63,378 bases of DNA, taken from positions 1 through 63,378 of the forward strand of contig CAYSPT010000029.1 in the NCBI GenBank assembly GCA_964432985.1. Direction: 5' to 3'. The position numbers were made by a program, and so were the translations under genes. Shown here piece after piece: positions 47,687 to 56,451 of this stretch (position 1 is the stretch's first letter; every line of letters starts with the position of its first letter). The notes below the pieces were generated by a model. It saw nothing but the letters and a program-made list of their open reading frames with translations. It was not told the origin of the DNA and did not search any database. Origin of the DNA: CAYSPT01 sp964432985 (GTDB taxonomy: Bacteria > Muiribacteriota > CAYSPT01).

Positions 47687-49546
47687 ATGGACACCGCCCA
47701 GTACGAAAAGATCAAGGTCCTGTTTCAGAATTCGACCGATCATGATCTTCTCGCCCAGGCGATCGACCAGTTGGGTATGGACGGTTCCTCACGGGCCATT
47801 GCCCTACTCCTGGAATCATTCGACAGGATGGATTTTGCTCTGAAAGAGCTGGCGTTCTCGCTGCTTATGAAAATCGAGCATGAGAACGTATACACGGGGC
47901 TTCGCTCGTTATTCAAGACAACCGATACCGAGCTGTTTGAAGATCTCCTGGCTCTGACTAAAAAACTGGAGATTACTGCCACATTGGCAGGGAAAATGGT
48001 GCTATTGTCGGCTGAACCTGAGAATTTTCCATCATTGGACGCCGCCCTCGAAATACTTGGCATCATTGGTGATGAAACCACTATCGATATCATTACCGGC
48101 TACCTCTATCATTGTTCAAACGATATCAAGGACACGGCCATAGAGTGCTTGCAGAAGATTAACTCCCCGATCTGTATTAAACACCTTTTTACCCCGCTTA
48201 AACTGGCCACCCCCGATCAAAAGATAAAGATAATCGACCTAATCGGCTCCTTCATGGATAAAAGCAGTATCCTGCCTCTGATATATGCTATGAGTGAATT
48301 ACCGGAGCTGATGAGAGATAAGATTCTCTCCATTATTACCCGGTTTCCTCCAGAAGAGTTAGGGAAGGTACTCGACAACCACCTGACACAGGAGGACCAG
48401 GACCTGTGCCGAAACGCGCTCACGATACTGGAGAAGGCGGCACGATTTGACACTGCCAGAAGGGTACGGTCACGATACCGGGCGGCAGATTCTATTGCTC
48501 CGATCAACTATCCGCAGATCACCGGATTGGAATTTCAGATAAAGAAGACCGGGGACATTGCCATCGTTGCCCTGGCCGGCACCATGGACATCTACACCCT
48601 GCCCCGTATGAGCCAGGTGCTTGAGGCGCTCTTTAACAAGGGACACGTGAAGCTTCTCCTTTTCTGCGAGCAGGTATACAAACTGGACAATTCGGCCCTG
48701 ATTGCCCTCAGCGATCTGGCCCAAAAAGTAGCCTGCCTCGGAGGACTTATCAAGATAATCAGCTTGAAAATAACCGACGAGTACCAGCGCGAAACCCTGC
48801 TGAAAGATATCGAGCACTACCCGACGATGAAGGAAGCCATTGTATCGTTTTCAAAGGAGGAAAGCAGCCGGGCCGTTACATTCGCATCTGAAAAGGCCAC
48901 ACCCGGAACATTGATCGAGCTGCAAGTATTTGCCGGTTCAAAGCCTCAGACCCGATCCACCAGGGTGATTTCCTTCGACGGCCACTACCTGGTCCTGGAG
49001 TGGAACTCGAAATTGCATGAGGACACGTTCAGGGAAGGACTCGGAACCAATGTAAAGGTGGTCATAGCCCAGCAGAACGAAGTTTTTGAGTTTGACAGCC
49101 GTGTAATCGACCAGGCCTTTCCTCCGGACAGCCGGATTAGCCTCTCCCGACCGAGAATGGGACGGGTTGTGGCTCACCGGCGTCACGCCCGGGCTGAAAC
49201 CACTTTTCCGGTCGTGTTTTTCCATGTCATTGACAACCAGAACATCCGCAAGGACCTCAAAGGCGTCTGCCGGGACATCAGCCTGGGGGGGCTGCGCCTG
49301 CACACACACGAACGCCTCAAAATTAATGACATGGCAGTGGTTTTGTTTACCGGTCATCCCCAGGTGAGCAAGCTAAAAGTTCTTGGAAAAATCGTACGGG
49401 TGAGCAAATCACTGTCCAAAGAGACGACCTGTTTCGAATACGGTATTTCCTATGCTCACCTTCAGCCGACGGACCGTGAAAAGATTGCCGGTCTGGTCAT
49501 TGATATCATCTCCAGCCGCCTTGACGGTACAGACAAGCCTTCCTGA
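47687..49546 (+). CDS. HEAT-STAS-YcgR/PilZ protein 1
   Basis: A 619-residue soluble protein. Residues 1-275 are HEAT-like helical repeats (GSSRAIALLLESFD, LDAALEILGIIGDE). A STAS domain follows at about 282-385 (IVALAGTMDIYTLPRMSQVLEALF...LDNSALIAL). A YcgR-type PilZN domain is at about 400-490 and a PilZ domain at about 490-615. The c-di-GMP motifs are complete: HRRHAR and DISLGG. The STAS phospho-serine position is Asn (D-N-S-A), so it may not be phospho-regulated. PilZ/YcgR proteins are c-di-GMP receptors, often braking flagella. A TATAAT-like -10 lies at 47642. Confidence 0.88.
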   Translation: MDTAQYEKIKVLFQNSTDHDLLAQAIDQLGMDGSSRAIALLLESFDRMDFALKELAFSLLMKIEHENVYTGLRSLFKTTDTELFEDLLALTKKLEITATLAGKMVLLSAEPENFPSLDAALEILGIIGDETTIDIITGYLYHCSNDIKDTAIECLQKINSPICIKHLFTPLKLATPDQKIKIIDLIGSFMDKSSILPLIYAMSELPELMRDKILSIITRFPPEELGKVLDNHLTQEDQDLCRNALTILEKAARFDTARRVRSRYRAADSIAPINYPQITGLEFQIKKTGDIAIVALAGTMDIYTLPRMSQVLEALFNKGHVKLLLFCEQVYKLDNSALIALSDLAQKVACLGGLIKIISLKITDEYQRETLLKDIEHYPTMKEAIVSFSKEESSRAVTFASEKATPGTLIELQVFAGSKPQTRSTRVISFDGHYLVLEWNSKLHEDTFREGLGTNVKVVIAQQNEVFEFDSRVIDQAFPPDSRISLSRPRMGRVVAHRRHARAETTFPVVFFHVIDNQNIRKDLKGVCRDISLGGLRLHTHERLKINDMAVVLFTGHPQVSKLKVLGKIVRVSKSLSKETTCFEYGISYAHLQPTDREKIAGLVIDIISSRLDGTDKPS

Positions 49547-49567
49547 TAAAGCCGACGCTCTTCAAAA

Positions 49568-51577
49568 ATGATGCTTGCTTTCTATAGGCCTATAGAACAC
49601 CATCCAGTAACCGTGTTAAATAATCCCACCCATACTGATACGCTTGTGTTCTCCCTGAATATGGTATATGCTATATTACTTATTTACGCTGTAACAAAGC
49701 GGGGGAGCGTGCGACTTATCAAGCCCAAGCAAATACAACACTTCAGACTTTTGCTCACGGGAAGCGCCGATGAAAGCAGGAAGTCACAAATAATCCAGGA
49801 GCTTGGCGTTGACGGCTCTCCGTCAGCCATCAAACTCCTGGCAGAATCACTCTCCTATCCTGATTTTCCGTTGAAGAACAGCTCACTGGAGTTTTTAATG
49901 AGAATCAACACCCCGGAAGTCTACGCCGCCCTCCTGGCTGTAATTGGGAAGCTGTCACCGGGCGTCATCGACGGGTTTAAGAAACTGTCGCAGCAGGTTT
50001 CACTGCAAGACCACATCATGAAGTCCATTGAAATGTGGAAAGGAGACAAAGTTCTCGCTACCGTCGTAGCGGCCATGCTGACCATCCTGGGTTTTATCGG
50101 AGATGAAAGCCACGTGAATCAAATAGTGACCTTTCTTTATCATATGGACAAAACCATACAGACGGCGGCGATTGACAGTCTCAAGAGAATCGGCTCCCCT
50201 TCCTGTCTCAACTACCTGTATTCGCCCCTCAAACTGGCGGAACCCGACCTGGGGCACAAAATCCTCAACCTCGTCGGGCTGTTCCGGAACCGGTCCTGCA
50301 TTATCCCGCTGCTGGCCGCACTGGGCGATTTTCCCCCGGACATGCAGAAACAGGCAGTTGCCATCCTCTGCTCGTTTCCGGCCAATGAACTCCAGTCGTA
50401 CATCAAAGGGAACCTCGATGTGAAAGACCGTGACATGTGCCGTAACGCAGTGCTCCTTTTCGAGATGAGCGGACAGCTGGCGGCAGCCCGGACAATCCGC
50501 GAGATGAGCGGTCTGACCGAAACGCTTTCATCCGCCCCGCTTTCCCACCAGGGGAAACTGGAGTTTCAGGTAAAGAAAACAGGAGATATCGGCCTGGTGG
50601 CTCTGGCTGGCGCACTCGATATCTATACGCTGCCAAAATTCCAAAAATTGATAGAAACAATGGTAACCAAAGGGCACCTGAAATTACTGCTCTTCTGCGA
50701 ACAGATCACGAAGACCGATGTCGAGTTTTTAAAAGCCCTGGAGGTCCTGGCCCAAAAACTCGAGTCGTATTCCGGATCACTCATGGTTATCGGGCTGCAC
50801 GCGATAGATAAGAAACAAGCGAAGAAATACCTCAAAAAGATTGAAATATTCTCCGATGTCAAGAAGGCGCTCATGTCGTTTTCCCGGCAAAGCAGGGAGC
50901 GCACGGTTCGCTTTACCGATGACATGGCACGTATCGGACTCGTGGTGGAAGTTGAGGTGCAGTCCGGCTCCAAGTCATGGACCCGGCACACCAAAGTTGT
51001 CGGCTACAACGGCAAGAACCTCACCCTGGAGTGGATCAGCCGGGGAGAGATGGATATATTCCATGATTATTTAAGTCAGGCGATCAAACTTATCCTGGTC
51101 TACAAAAATACGGTAATCACTTTCAATGCGAACGTAGACGAACAGGTTTTCCATCCTGCTCCCATCATTATCGTCTCAGTCTCTAAAATGGGTATGGTCA
51201 TCGACCGGAGACGGCATGTGAGAGCCAGTTCACAGATGCCGGTCAGCTTTCACCACGTTATCACTTCATCAAATATCCGCAAAGATCTTCACGGTCAGTG
51301 CCTGAACATCAGCGCCGGAGGAATGATGCTTTCCACCCGGGAAAACATACCCATTAACGACCTGGTTCTCATCTGCTTCGACAAAGGAAGCGAATTCAAA
51401 GACAAAAAAGTACTGGGAAGAGTCGTGCGGGTTACCGAGAGAGTTGCCGAAGAAGCAGTATACAACGATTTTGGTATCAGTTTTCTGCAAATACAAGAAG
51501 GTGTCATGGCGGTTATCACCCAATTTGTTTTCGAAACTCTTTCATCTTCCGAAAGTGAATCCGGACAAGCTGTCTAA
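49568..51577 (+). CDS. HEAT-STAS-YcgR/PilZ protein 2
   Basis: A 669-residue paralogue of the preceding gene with the same domain order. HEAT-like repeats (ELGVDGSPSAIKLLAESLS) are followed by a STAS domain (LAGALDIYTLPKFQKLIETMV...TDVEFLKAL), then PilZN and PilZ with DRRRHVR and NISAGG, so c-di-GMP binding is expected. The STAS loop has D-V-E-F and lacks the phospho-serine. It has ~46 extra N-terminal residues including a short hydrophobic stretch (MVYAILLIYAV); the true start may be further downstream. Only 21 bases separate it from protein 1, so the pair is likely co-transcribed. Confidence 0.86.
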   Translation: MMLAFYRPIEHHPVTVLNNPTHTDTLVFSLNMVYAILLIYAVTKRGSVRLIKPKQIQHFRLLLTGSADESRKSQIIQELGVDGSPSAIKLLAESLSYPDFPLKNSSLEFLMRINTPEVYAALLAVIGKLSPGVIDGFKKLSQQVSLQDHIMKSIEMWKGDKVLATVVAAMLTILGFIGDESHVNQIVTFLYHMDKTIQTAAIDSLKRIGSPSCLNYLYSPLKLAEPDLGHKILNLVGLFRNRSCIIPLLAALGDFPPDMQKQAVAILCSFPANELQSYIKGNLDVKDRDMCRNAVLLFEMSGQLAAARTIREMSGLTETLSSAPLSHQGKLEFQVKKTGDIGLVALAGALDIYTLPKFQKLIETMVTKGHLKLLLFCEQITKTDVEFLKALEVLAQKLESYSGSLMVIGLHAIDKKQAKKYLKKIEIFSDVKKALMSFSRQSRERTVRFTDDMARIGLVVEVEVQSGSKSWTRHTKVVGYNGKNLTLEWISRGEMDIFHDYLSQAIKLILVYKNTVITFNANVDEQVFHPAPIIIVSVSKMGMVIDRRRHVRASSQMPVSFHHVITSSNIRKDLHGQCLNISAGGMMLSTRENIPINDLVLICFDKGSEFKDKKVLGRVVRVTERVAEEAVYNDFGISFLQIQEGVMAVITQFVFETLSSSESESGQAV

Positions 51578-51602
51578 TTACTTTCCTTGCTCTCCACCCT
51601 TC

Positions 51603-51669
51603 TAACCCGAATAATTCACAAACTATTCTGCTGCAACTCCCTACAAATAGTTATGAATTATACGGGTTA
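51603..51669. repeat. Dispersed element, copy 3, as a 67-bp inverted repeat
   Basis: Left arm 51603-51627 contains TAACCCGAATAATTCAC; right arm 51646-51669 is its near-perfect reverse complement (AATAGTTATGAATTATACGG then GTTA). The centre is 18 bases. This may be a mobile-element relic (MITE) or a bidirectional regulatory or termination hairpin. Confidence 0.75.
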
Positions 51670-51730
51670 ACTTGCCACGTTCAGATATTTTCCCTCATGA
51701 TGATGCCATATTTATTCGATACCTATAGTG

Positions 51731-54121
51731 ATGTTACCCGAAGACCTATATTATTACATAAAAGATAAAATGGAGAGCAACACCCGATCAACACCGGGAG
51801 AACAGTCCCTGGTTAAAGGAAAGCTTGAAGGATATAAACGCCAGCCCGGGAATGTTAAACGGCAGGAGTTCGCCCTGTACTCCGGTGGGGGTGAACCCGA
51901 TATTGTCAGGGTTCGAGGAGAAACTGAACAGATACAGAAACACCTTTCACTTCTGCAAAAAGTCGTCCGTTCAATGGAGCAGTACCGCACCATCCTTCAG
52001 GAACTTCTCGACAGGATAACACTGCTGGACATGCTGGATTCTGATGAACCCATCTCCCCGGCGGCGCGAGAAATGATCGACTATTATCTGGAATATCTCG
52101 AAGACATTTCCCACGGTGTGCAGTTTGAAAGCGCAGGGGATGAAGTAATTTCATTGCTCGACAGCGCCTATACTCCGCAAAAACGGTTCCAGACGGTTCA
52201 AGCCGTCCACCGGGAAACAGGCAAGAACAGGCTGTCCGGGAAGGTAATTGCGCATTCGGAACAATTTGCGCCTGCAGACACCCATACAATCGAGGAACTC
52301 TTCGGAAAGAGCACCATGAAACCTGTTATCGACGTGATCAAACTGGATTCTGTCCGCACTATTCGCAACTTCTTCACTGCCGGCGGTATGGAAGAAATAA
52401 AAGAATCCTTTGAGGGCAGTGGAGAAACAGTCGTATTTACCCTTAAACGCTTGCCCAAACCGGGAAGTGAAATTGTTACCGTCAACGGGAAAATAATACC
52501 GAAAAACAAAACTGTTTCCAACCGCCCGGCCGAATATTCACTCGATGGAGCTACCTTTACCATCAAGGGTAAACAGCCGTTACCTGAAACGTTTCAGGTC
52601 AAAATCGAGTACTGGACCGATACTCCGGTTGACACATTTCACCTGACGCAGCCACCACTGCCCGGATTTCCGATCACCGCAGTAACAGTCAGGAACAGGC
52701 CGGTTCCTCTCGATTATCACGACGGCTACACGTTTGAAAACGGTACCATCAGCCTGCACGGTTCATGGATACCGGATAAAGGGGAAGACGTCCAGGTGAC
52801 TTTTCAGACAGGAATGCGGGTCCGGTTTATCGAATTAAGAGACAAACCGCCCACCGCCTTCGTGGAAGTACAGATAAATGACACGGTTATCGCCCCAGAG
52901 ATGTACACGGTCCTGGACAGACGGATATTTTTCGCAGAACCGGCACAACCCTTCCACGGAGACCTTATACAGATTAAAGAGGGAACGGCCCCCATAATCA
53001 ACCACCTCAAACTCACCCGTGAGCCCATAGTGGGAAGCGTGGCAATCAGGCTTCATTCTGACACCCGCTACGGTACTTCCAGCCGCCTTCTCGACTGCAA
53101 ACAGGTGGCTGATACACTTCTGCTTTCAAAACCGGTGACGCTTGAGGATGGAGAATACATCCGGGTCGTCTACAGAATTCAGGAACCGGTGCGCAGCCTT
53201 GCCCTGTCGCATATTCCCGTCAAAGGAAGCCTGACGATTATGTTCGTACCGGATTCATCACTCTCTTCGGATACAACCGGTAAAGGAATCCATTCAAAAA
53301 CTACCAGGGTCAGCAACTGGTCAGCACATGGAAATACGGTCAAATTAATCGATTTACCCTTGTTTCCTCACCACGGGAAACTGCTGGTCAGTTATCGTTG
53401 GAGAGACAAACAAGCTCTTCGTGATATCCCCTGTATTGCAGTGAAAAACAGTAGTTTGATGGTTGTTCCGCTCGATAAACCGCTGTGTGACGAAACTTCA
53501 GTAACCGTGATGGTAAACGGACGAGACATACCGACATCATCAAGCAGAGCAACATCATCTAATGACGGTTACACACTTTCGAACAACGTAATCATCATCA
53601 GGGGACGTTTTACCCCGAAAGCCGGCGACGAAATACTGATCTCCTACGACTTTGGGAGAGCTGCTCCCCCGGTCCATGCCGGCTACAAGCCGCGTCTGGG
53701 CGGGACAGCAGAGCTTCCGGTAGATCTAACGCTGACCGGTGCCAACCTCGATTCGGTGGACCTGGAAACACCCCGGGGACGCAGGAGAACTATCAGGAAC
53801 CTTAAGTGGATTTCGACCTGGCTTCTGGAGAAGGAGACTAAAGCACGGGCTCAGCTTTCAAGATTGGAATTGACACTTTCGGGACTGGTAAAACGGCAGA
53901 AAGCCATCGCCAGGCGGTTGTCGCATCAACGGGGGATTCGTTTCGAACCAAAACCTGAAGTGGTAAACGCCACGTTCCGGGCCCTCTCGCAAAGCCCGAA
54001 GCGCTCGTTAGCCAAACTGGCCATGCTGAAACCGTCCAGTGCCGGGCGCCTTCTGACAAATGACACCCTGCCCTGGAGCGTTATGCTACCCGAGCAAACA
54101 CAGTTATCAGCCTATTGCTAG
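51731..54121 (+). CDS. Large beta-repeat protein of unknown function
   Basis: A 796-residue protein without signal peptide or membrane helix. The N-terminal ~150 residues are helical (IQKHLSLLQKVVRSMEQYRTILQELL). The middle (about 210-665) is beta-rich, with a repeating motif of a Tyr-containing strand, Gly-Pro turn and V-x-Y strand (YSLDGATFTIKGKQPLPETF, YTFENGTISLHGSWIPDKGE, YTLSNNVIIIRGRFTPKAGD). The C-terminus is helical again (WLLEKETKARAQLSRLELTLSGLVK). The helix-beta-helix order recalls filament or hook-associated proteins, but no flagellin motif was found. No ribosome site precedes the start. Confidence 0.7.
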   Translation: MLPEDLYYYIKDKMESNTRSTPGEQSLVKGKLEGYKRQPGNVKRQEFALYSGGGEPDIVRVRGETEQIQKHLSLLQKVVRSMEQYRTILQELLDRITLLDMLDSDEPISPAAREMIDYYLEYLEDISHGVQFESAGDEVISLLDSAYTPQKRFQTVQAVHRETGKNRLSGKVIAHSEQFAPADTHTIEELFGKSTMKPVIDVIKLDSVRTIRNFFTAGGMEEIKESFEGSGETVVFTLKRLPKPGSEIVTVNGKIIPKNKTVSNRPAEYSLDGATFTIKGKQPLPETFQVKIEYWTDTPVDTFHLTQPPLPGFPITAVTVRNRPVPLDYHDGYTFENGTISLHGSWIPDKGEDVQVTFQTGMRVRFIELRDKPPTAFVEVQINDTVIAPEMYTVLDRRIFFAEPAQPFHGDLIQIKEGTAPIINHLKLTREPIVGSVAIRLHSDTRYGTSSRLLDCKQVADTLLLSKPVTLEDGEYIRVVYRIQEPVRSLALSHIPVKGSLTIMFVPDSSLSSDTTGKGIHSKTTRVSNWSAHGNTVKLIDLPLFPHHGKLLVSYRWRDKQALRDIPCIAVKNSSLMVVPLDKPLCDETSVTVMVNGRDIPTSSSRATSSNDGYTLSNNVIIIRGRFTPKAGDEILISYDFGRAAPPVHAGYKPRLGGTAELPVDLTLTGANLDSVDLETPRGRRRTIRNLKWISTWLLEKETKARAQLSRLELTLSGLVKRQKAIARRLSHQRGIRFEPKPEVVNATFRALSQSPKRSLAKLAMLKPSSAGRLLTNDTLPWSVMLPEQTQLSAYC

Positions 54122-54143
54122 TCAGTGTTAGCCTGCTAGCCGC

Positions 54144-54359
54144 TCAAGCCATATAATCTACGTTGACGCCTACTCCGTATGGGTTTGCCTGCTGCATGGC
54201 CGACGGAGTTGTCCGTGCATCAGCCATCTGGTTGGCCGATTCGTTCGGATTACTGGCCATTGCAAAAGTTGCCGTACTCCCGGTTCCGGCACCGAGAAGT
54301 GCCGGGGTCACAGAGTTATAACCTGCAGCCATCAATGGGGATGTGAGTTCAACAGCCAC
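54144..54359 (-). CDS. Small Ala/Asn-rich protein of unknown function
   Basis: A 71-residue ORF (GTG start) encoding MAVELTSPLMAAGYNSVTPA and a tail ending NPYGVGVNVDYMA. It has no membrane segment. The final GxxVDV-like pattern faintly resembles small putative motility proteins (YjfB type), but the match is weak. It is convergent with the large beta-repeat gene. A possible minus-strand -10 (TATACT) lies about 100 bases upstream. It could be a chance ORF. Confidence 0.4.
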   Translation of the reverse strand: MAVELTSPLMAAGYNSVTPALLGAGTGSTATFAMASNPNESANQMADARTTPSAMQQANPYGVGVNVDYMA

Positions 54360-54616
54360 CTTGCCTGCGCGCTCCCTTCGCGTTTAAAGAATAAATCCGT
54401 TTATCTGGCAGCTCTGTTTCCAGAGTCCACTATAAGTATACCCTATTCTGCGGTAATTGAATGAAAAAATTACAGTTCTCTTATGGAAACCTCTGTTCGT
54501 TTGTGACTGCTGCTCCTTACTTGCTACACTGCTTGCTCAGAGAGTGGGATTGACAGACAAACTTACTGGATGGTGTCCTACAGACTATTAGAAAGGACAG
54601 AGATTTTATTATCATT

Positions 54617-54641
54617 AGCGTACGCTTCATCAGCGTACGCT
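54617..54641. promoter_or_regulatory. Two tandem AGCGTACGCT palindromes
   Basis: The 10-bp palindrome AGCGTACGCT occurs at 54617-54626 and 54632-54641, one and a half helical turns apart, 14 bases upstream of the -35 box of the PilX-like gene. They look like paired operator half-sites. The remaining stretch 54360-54616 is AT-rich with no gene seen. Confidence 0.6.
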
Positions 54642-54655
54642 TCGCGCGACAAACA

Positions 54656-54684
54656 TTGACGTCCTTTTTACCTTGTGATACGAT
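54656..54684 (+). promoter_or_regulatory. Promoter of the PilX-like gene
   Basis: TTGACG (54656-54661), 17-bp spacer, TACGAT (54679-54684). The predicted start near 54690 is only 2-4 bases before ATG 54693; no ribosome site is visible, so the mRNA may be leaderless. Confidence 0.6.
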
Positions 54685-54692
54685 TATGTTTG

Positions 54693-56354
54693 ATGATGGT
54701 TAATACCCCGAAACGCGGCACTATTTTACTCCTCGTACTGGCCGGTACTGTCATTCTGTTCATTATCGGCATGTCATTCGTGTATTACGCCTCCCAGGTA
54801 CGCCACCAAACCCGTATCACATCAGGAGACATACTGGCCTTTTACCTGGCTGAAGCAGGCATTGAAAAGGCCATATGGGCTTTTAAAAACGAACTGGCTA
54901 AACCCCTGGTTGAAGATGGGGAGACCAACACGGACAAACTCGAACTGCTGGACTTCGACATGGCTTCGAATTATAGCAGGATAATAGAGGAAGAACTCAT
55001 ACCCGGTAAAGGCTCTTTTAAGGTCGCCCTGGAGATAATCAATATCAAGGGCACCGTTTTCAACTGCTTCATCGGACAGAAGGAAAAAGTCCCCTCCCGG
55101 CTGAATATTTACCGCCAGACCTCATGGGACATGTATGAAAACAAGCCGTTGGGAGGATGGGAAGCAAACCTGCGTATCCGTTCAACCGGCGTCATGGGAA
55201 AAGTAAGCAAAACCATCGAGATAATCCAGGATGTCCGCCTGACAGACCTTACTCCACCCGCCTCCGAGTACACCTTGTTCATTTCGGGAGAAAAACATAA
55301 CGTACTGAAACAGGGAGAATTCGTGCTCAGCAACTGGGACTTTGATGAAACTGTAGGGAAAGTATTAAAACCACTGGTTAAGGAGTGGGCGGAATGGAAA
55401 ACCGTCCGCTTTGATCCCGATCAGATGGAAACCAAAGAAATGATGGAAAAAATAAAGGATTTTGTCCTGACAACAGACAGCTTCGCCCTGCAAACCGAGA
55501 TCAACAAAATAATCATGACTTTGAATCCCTGGGGCAAGGTCAGGACAAATGGGCGCCTGGACGTCCGCCTGCCGTTTTTTGAAGTCGACGACATCATCCA
55601 CTATTTTGTGGATGCCTCTATTGGGGAACTACCCGAAATCGGGTACATGTTCTGCAACAACCGTCTTCACGACAGATTTATGGGTAAATACACGCGTTAC
55701 GAAGGCAATATTCGCAAATACTACTTCGAACTGCCGCCTTATGCCATCGAATCAGCTCGGAAACAACAGGTTTCGAAAACTTACACATTGTTTTCAACCG
55801 ACCCCCGCTATCCCAAAACTCATCCATACGAGTATAATCCAAGCGGACTGGAACGACTGGTCAAAAACGCAAGATCATATGCCCACTTCGTCTACCCTGA
55901 AGGACCCGCCAAACTGATGGGAAGACTGGCAAAACCTTTACGGCTGGAAGGAGTCACCTTCATGCCGGGCAACGTCACCCTGGGAGGACCATTTTCTGGA
56001 CGAGGCGTTTTGTTTGTGGCCAACGGAAACGTGCGGATACTTGAAAATCTCAGGGCAATGGACAAAGATACGCTGCTGTCCCTCGTGGTTCCAAACGGAA
56101 GAATCATGTTGCCACCGAGTAAGACGATAAAAATCGATGCCGCATGCACGTCCCGCGACAGCATAGTGGGAGGAAAAGCGGTACAGATCAACGGAAACCT
56201 GCTGGTCAGGAACCTCAACAGGCACACTCGCGACAAGCAGTCGGGTATGCCGGAAATAGTGCACATCAACTACAATTGCCGTATCCGTAACAGGGCAGCA
56301 AACAAAGTTTACGGAAGTATCGGCAAACCACTTATGTTGTGGAGAGAACTGTAG
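54693..56354 (+). CDS. PilX-like pilus assembly/minor pseudopilin protein
   Basis: A 553-residue protein with the PilX-type N-terminus: KRGTILLLVLAGTVILFIIGMSFVYYAS is the single membrane helix, followed by FYLAEAGIEKAIWAFKNEL. The classic prepilin Gly-Phe-x4-Glu is absent, as in many PilX-like proteins. The large domain (80-553) ends in a beta-helix-like part (LEGVTFMPGNVTLGGPFSGRGVLFVANGNVRI) similar in style to polymer-forming surface proteins. It may be a minor component of a type IV pilus or secretion system; other pilus genes are not in view. Confidence 0.7.
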   Translation: MMVNTPKRGTILLLVLAGTVILFIIGMSFVYYASQVRHQTRITSGDILAFYLAEAGIEKAIWAFKNELAKPLVEDGETNTDKLELLDFDMASNYSRIIEEELIPGKGSFKVALEIINIKGTVFNCFIGQKEKVPSRLNIYRQTSWDMYENKPLGGWEANLRIRSTGVMGKVSKTIEIIQDVRLTDLTPPASEYTLFISGEKHNVLKQGEFVLSNWDFDETVGKVLKPLVKEWAEWKTVRFDPDQMETKEMMEKIKDFVLTTDSFALQTEINKIIMTLNPWGKVRTNGRLDVRLPFFEVDDIIHYFVDASIGELPEIGYMFCNNRLHDRFMGKYTRYEGNIRKYYFELPPYAIESARKQQVSKTYTLFSTDPRYPKTHPYEYNPSGLERLVKNARSYAHFVYPEGPAKLMGRLAKPLRLEGVTFMPGNVTLGGPFSGRGVLFVANGNVRILENLRAMDKDTLLSLVVPNGRIMLPPSKTIKIDAACTSRDSIVGGKAVQINGNLLVRNLNRHTRDKQSGMPEIVHINYNCRIRNRAANKVYGSIGKPLMLWREL

Positions 56355-56398
56355 TAAGCGTCCCCCACCTCAGCAGATTATCAGCGAACCCGGAAAAT

Positions 56399-56440
56399 AC
56401 GGCTGTTTCCTAGCCGTAATAGAAAGTCTATTCTATTTTT
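56399..56440. terminator. Terminator between PilX-like gene and secG
   Basis: ACGGCT/AGCCGT (56399-56404 and 56412-56417) is followed immediately by a second hairpin, AATAGA/TCTATT (56418-56423 and 56427-56432), and a T-rich tail. It lies between convergent genes and could serve both. Confidence 0.55.
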
Positions 56441-56451
56441 CGGATTAATGG

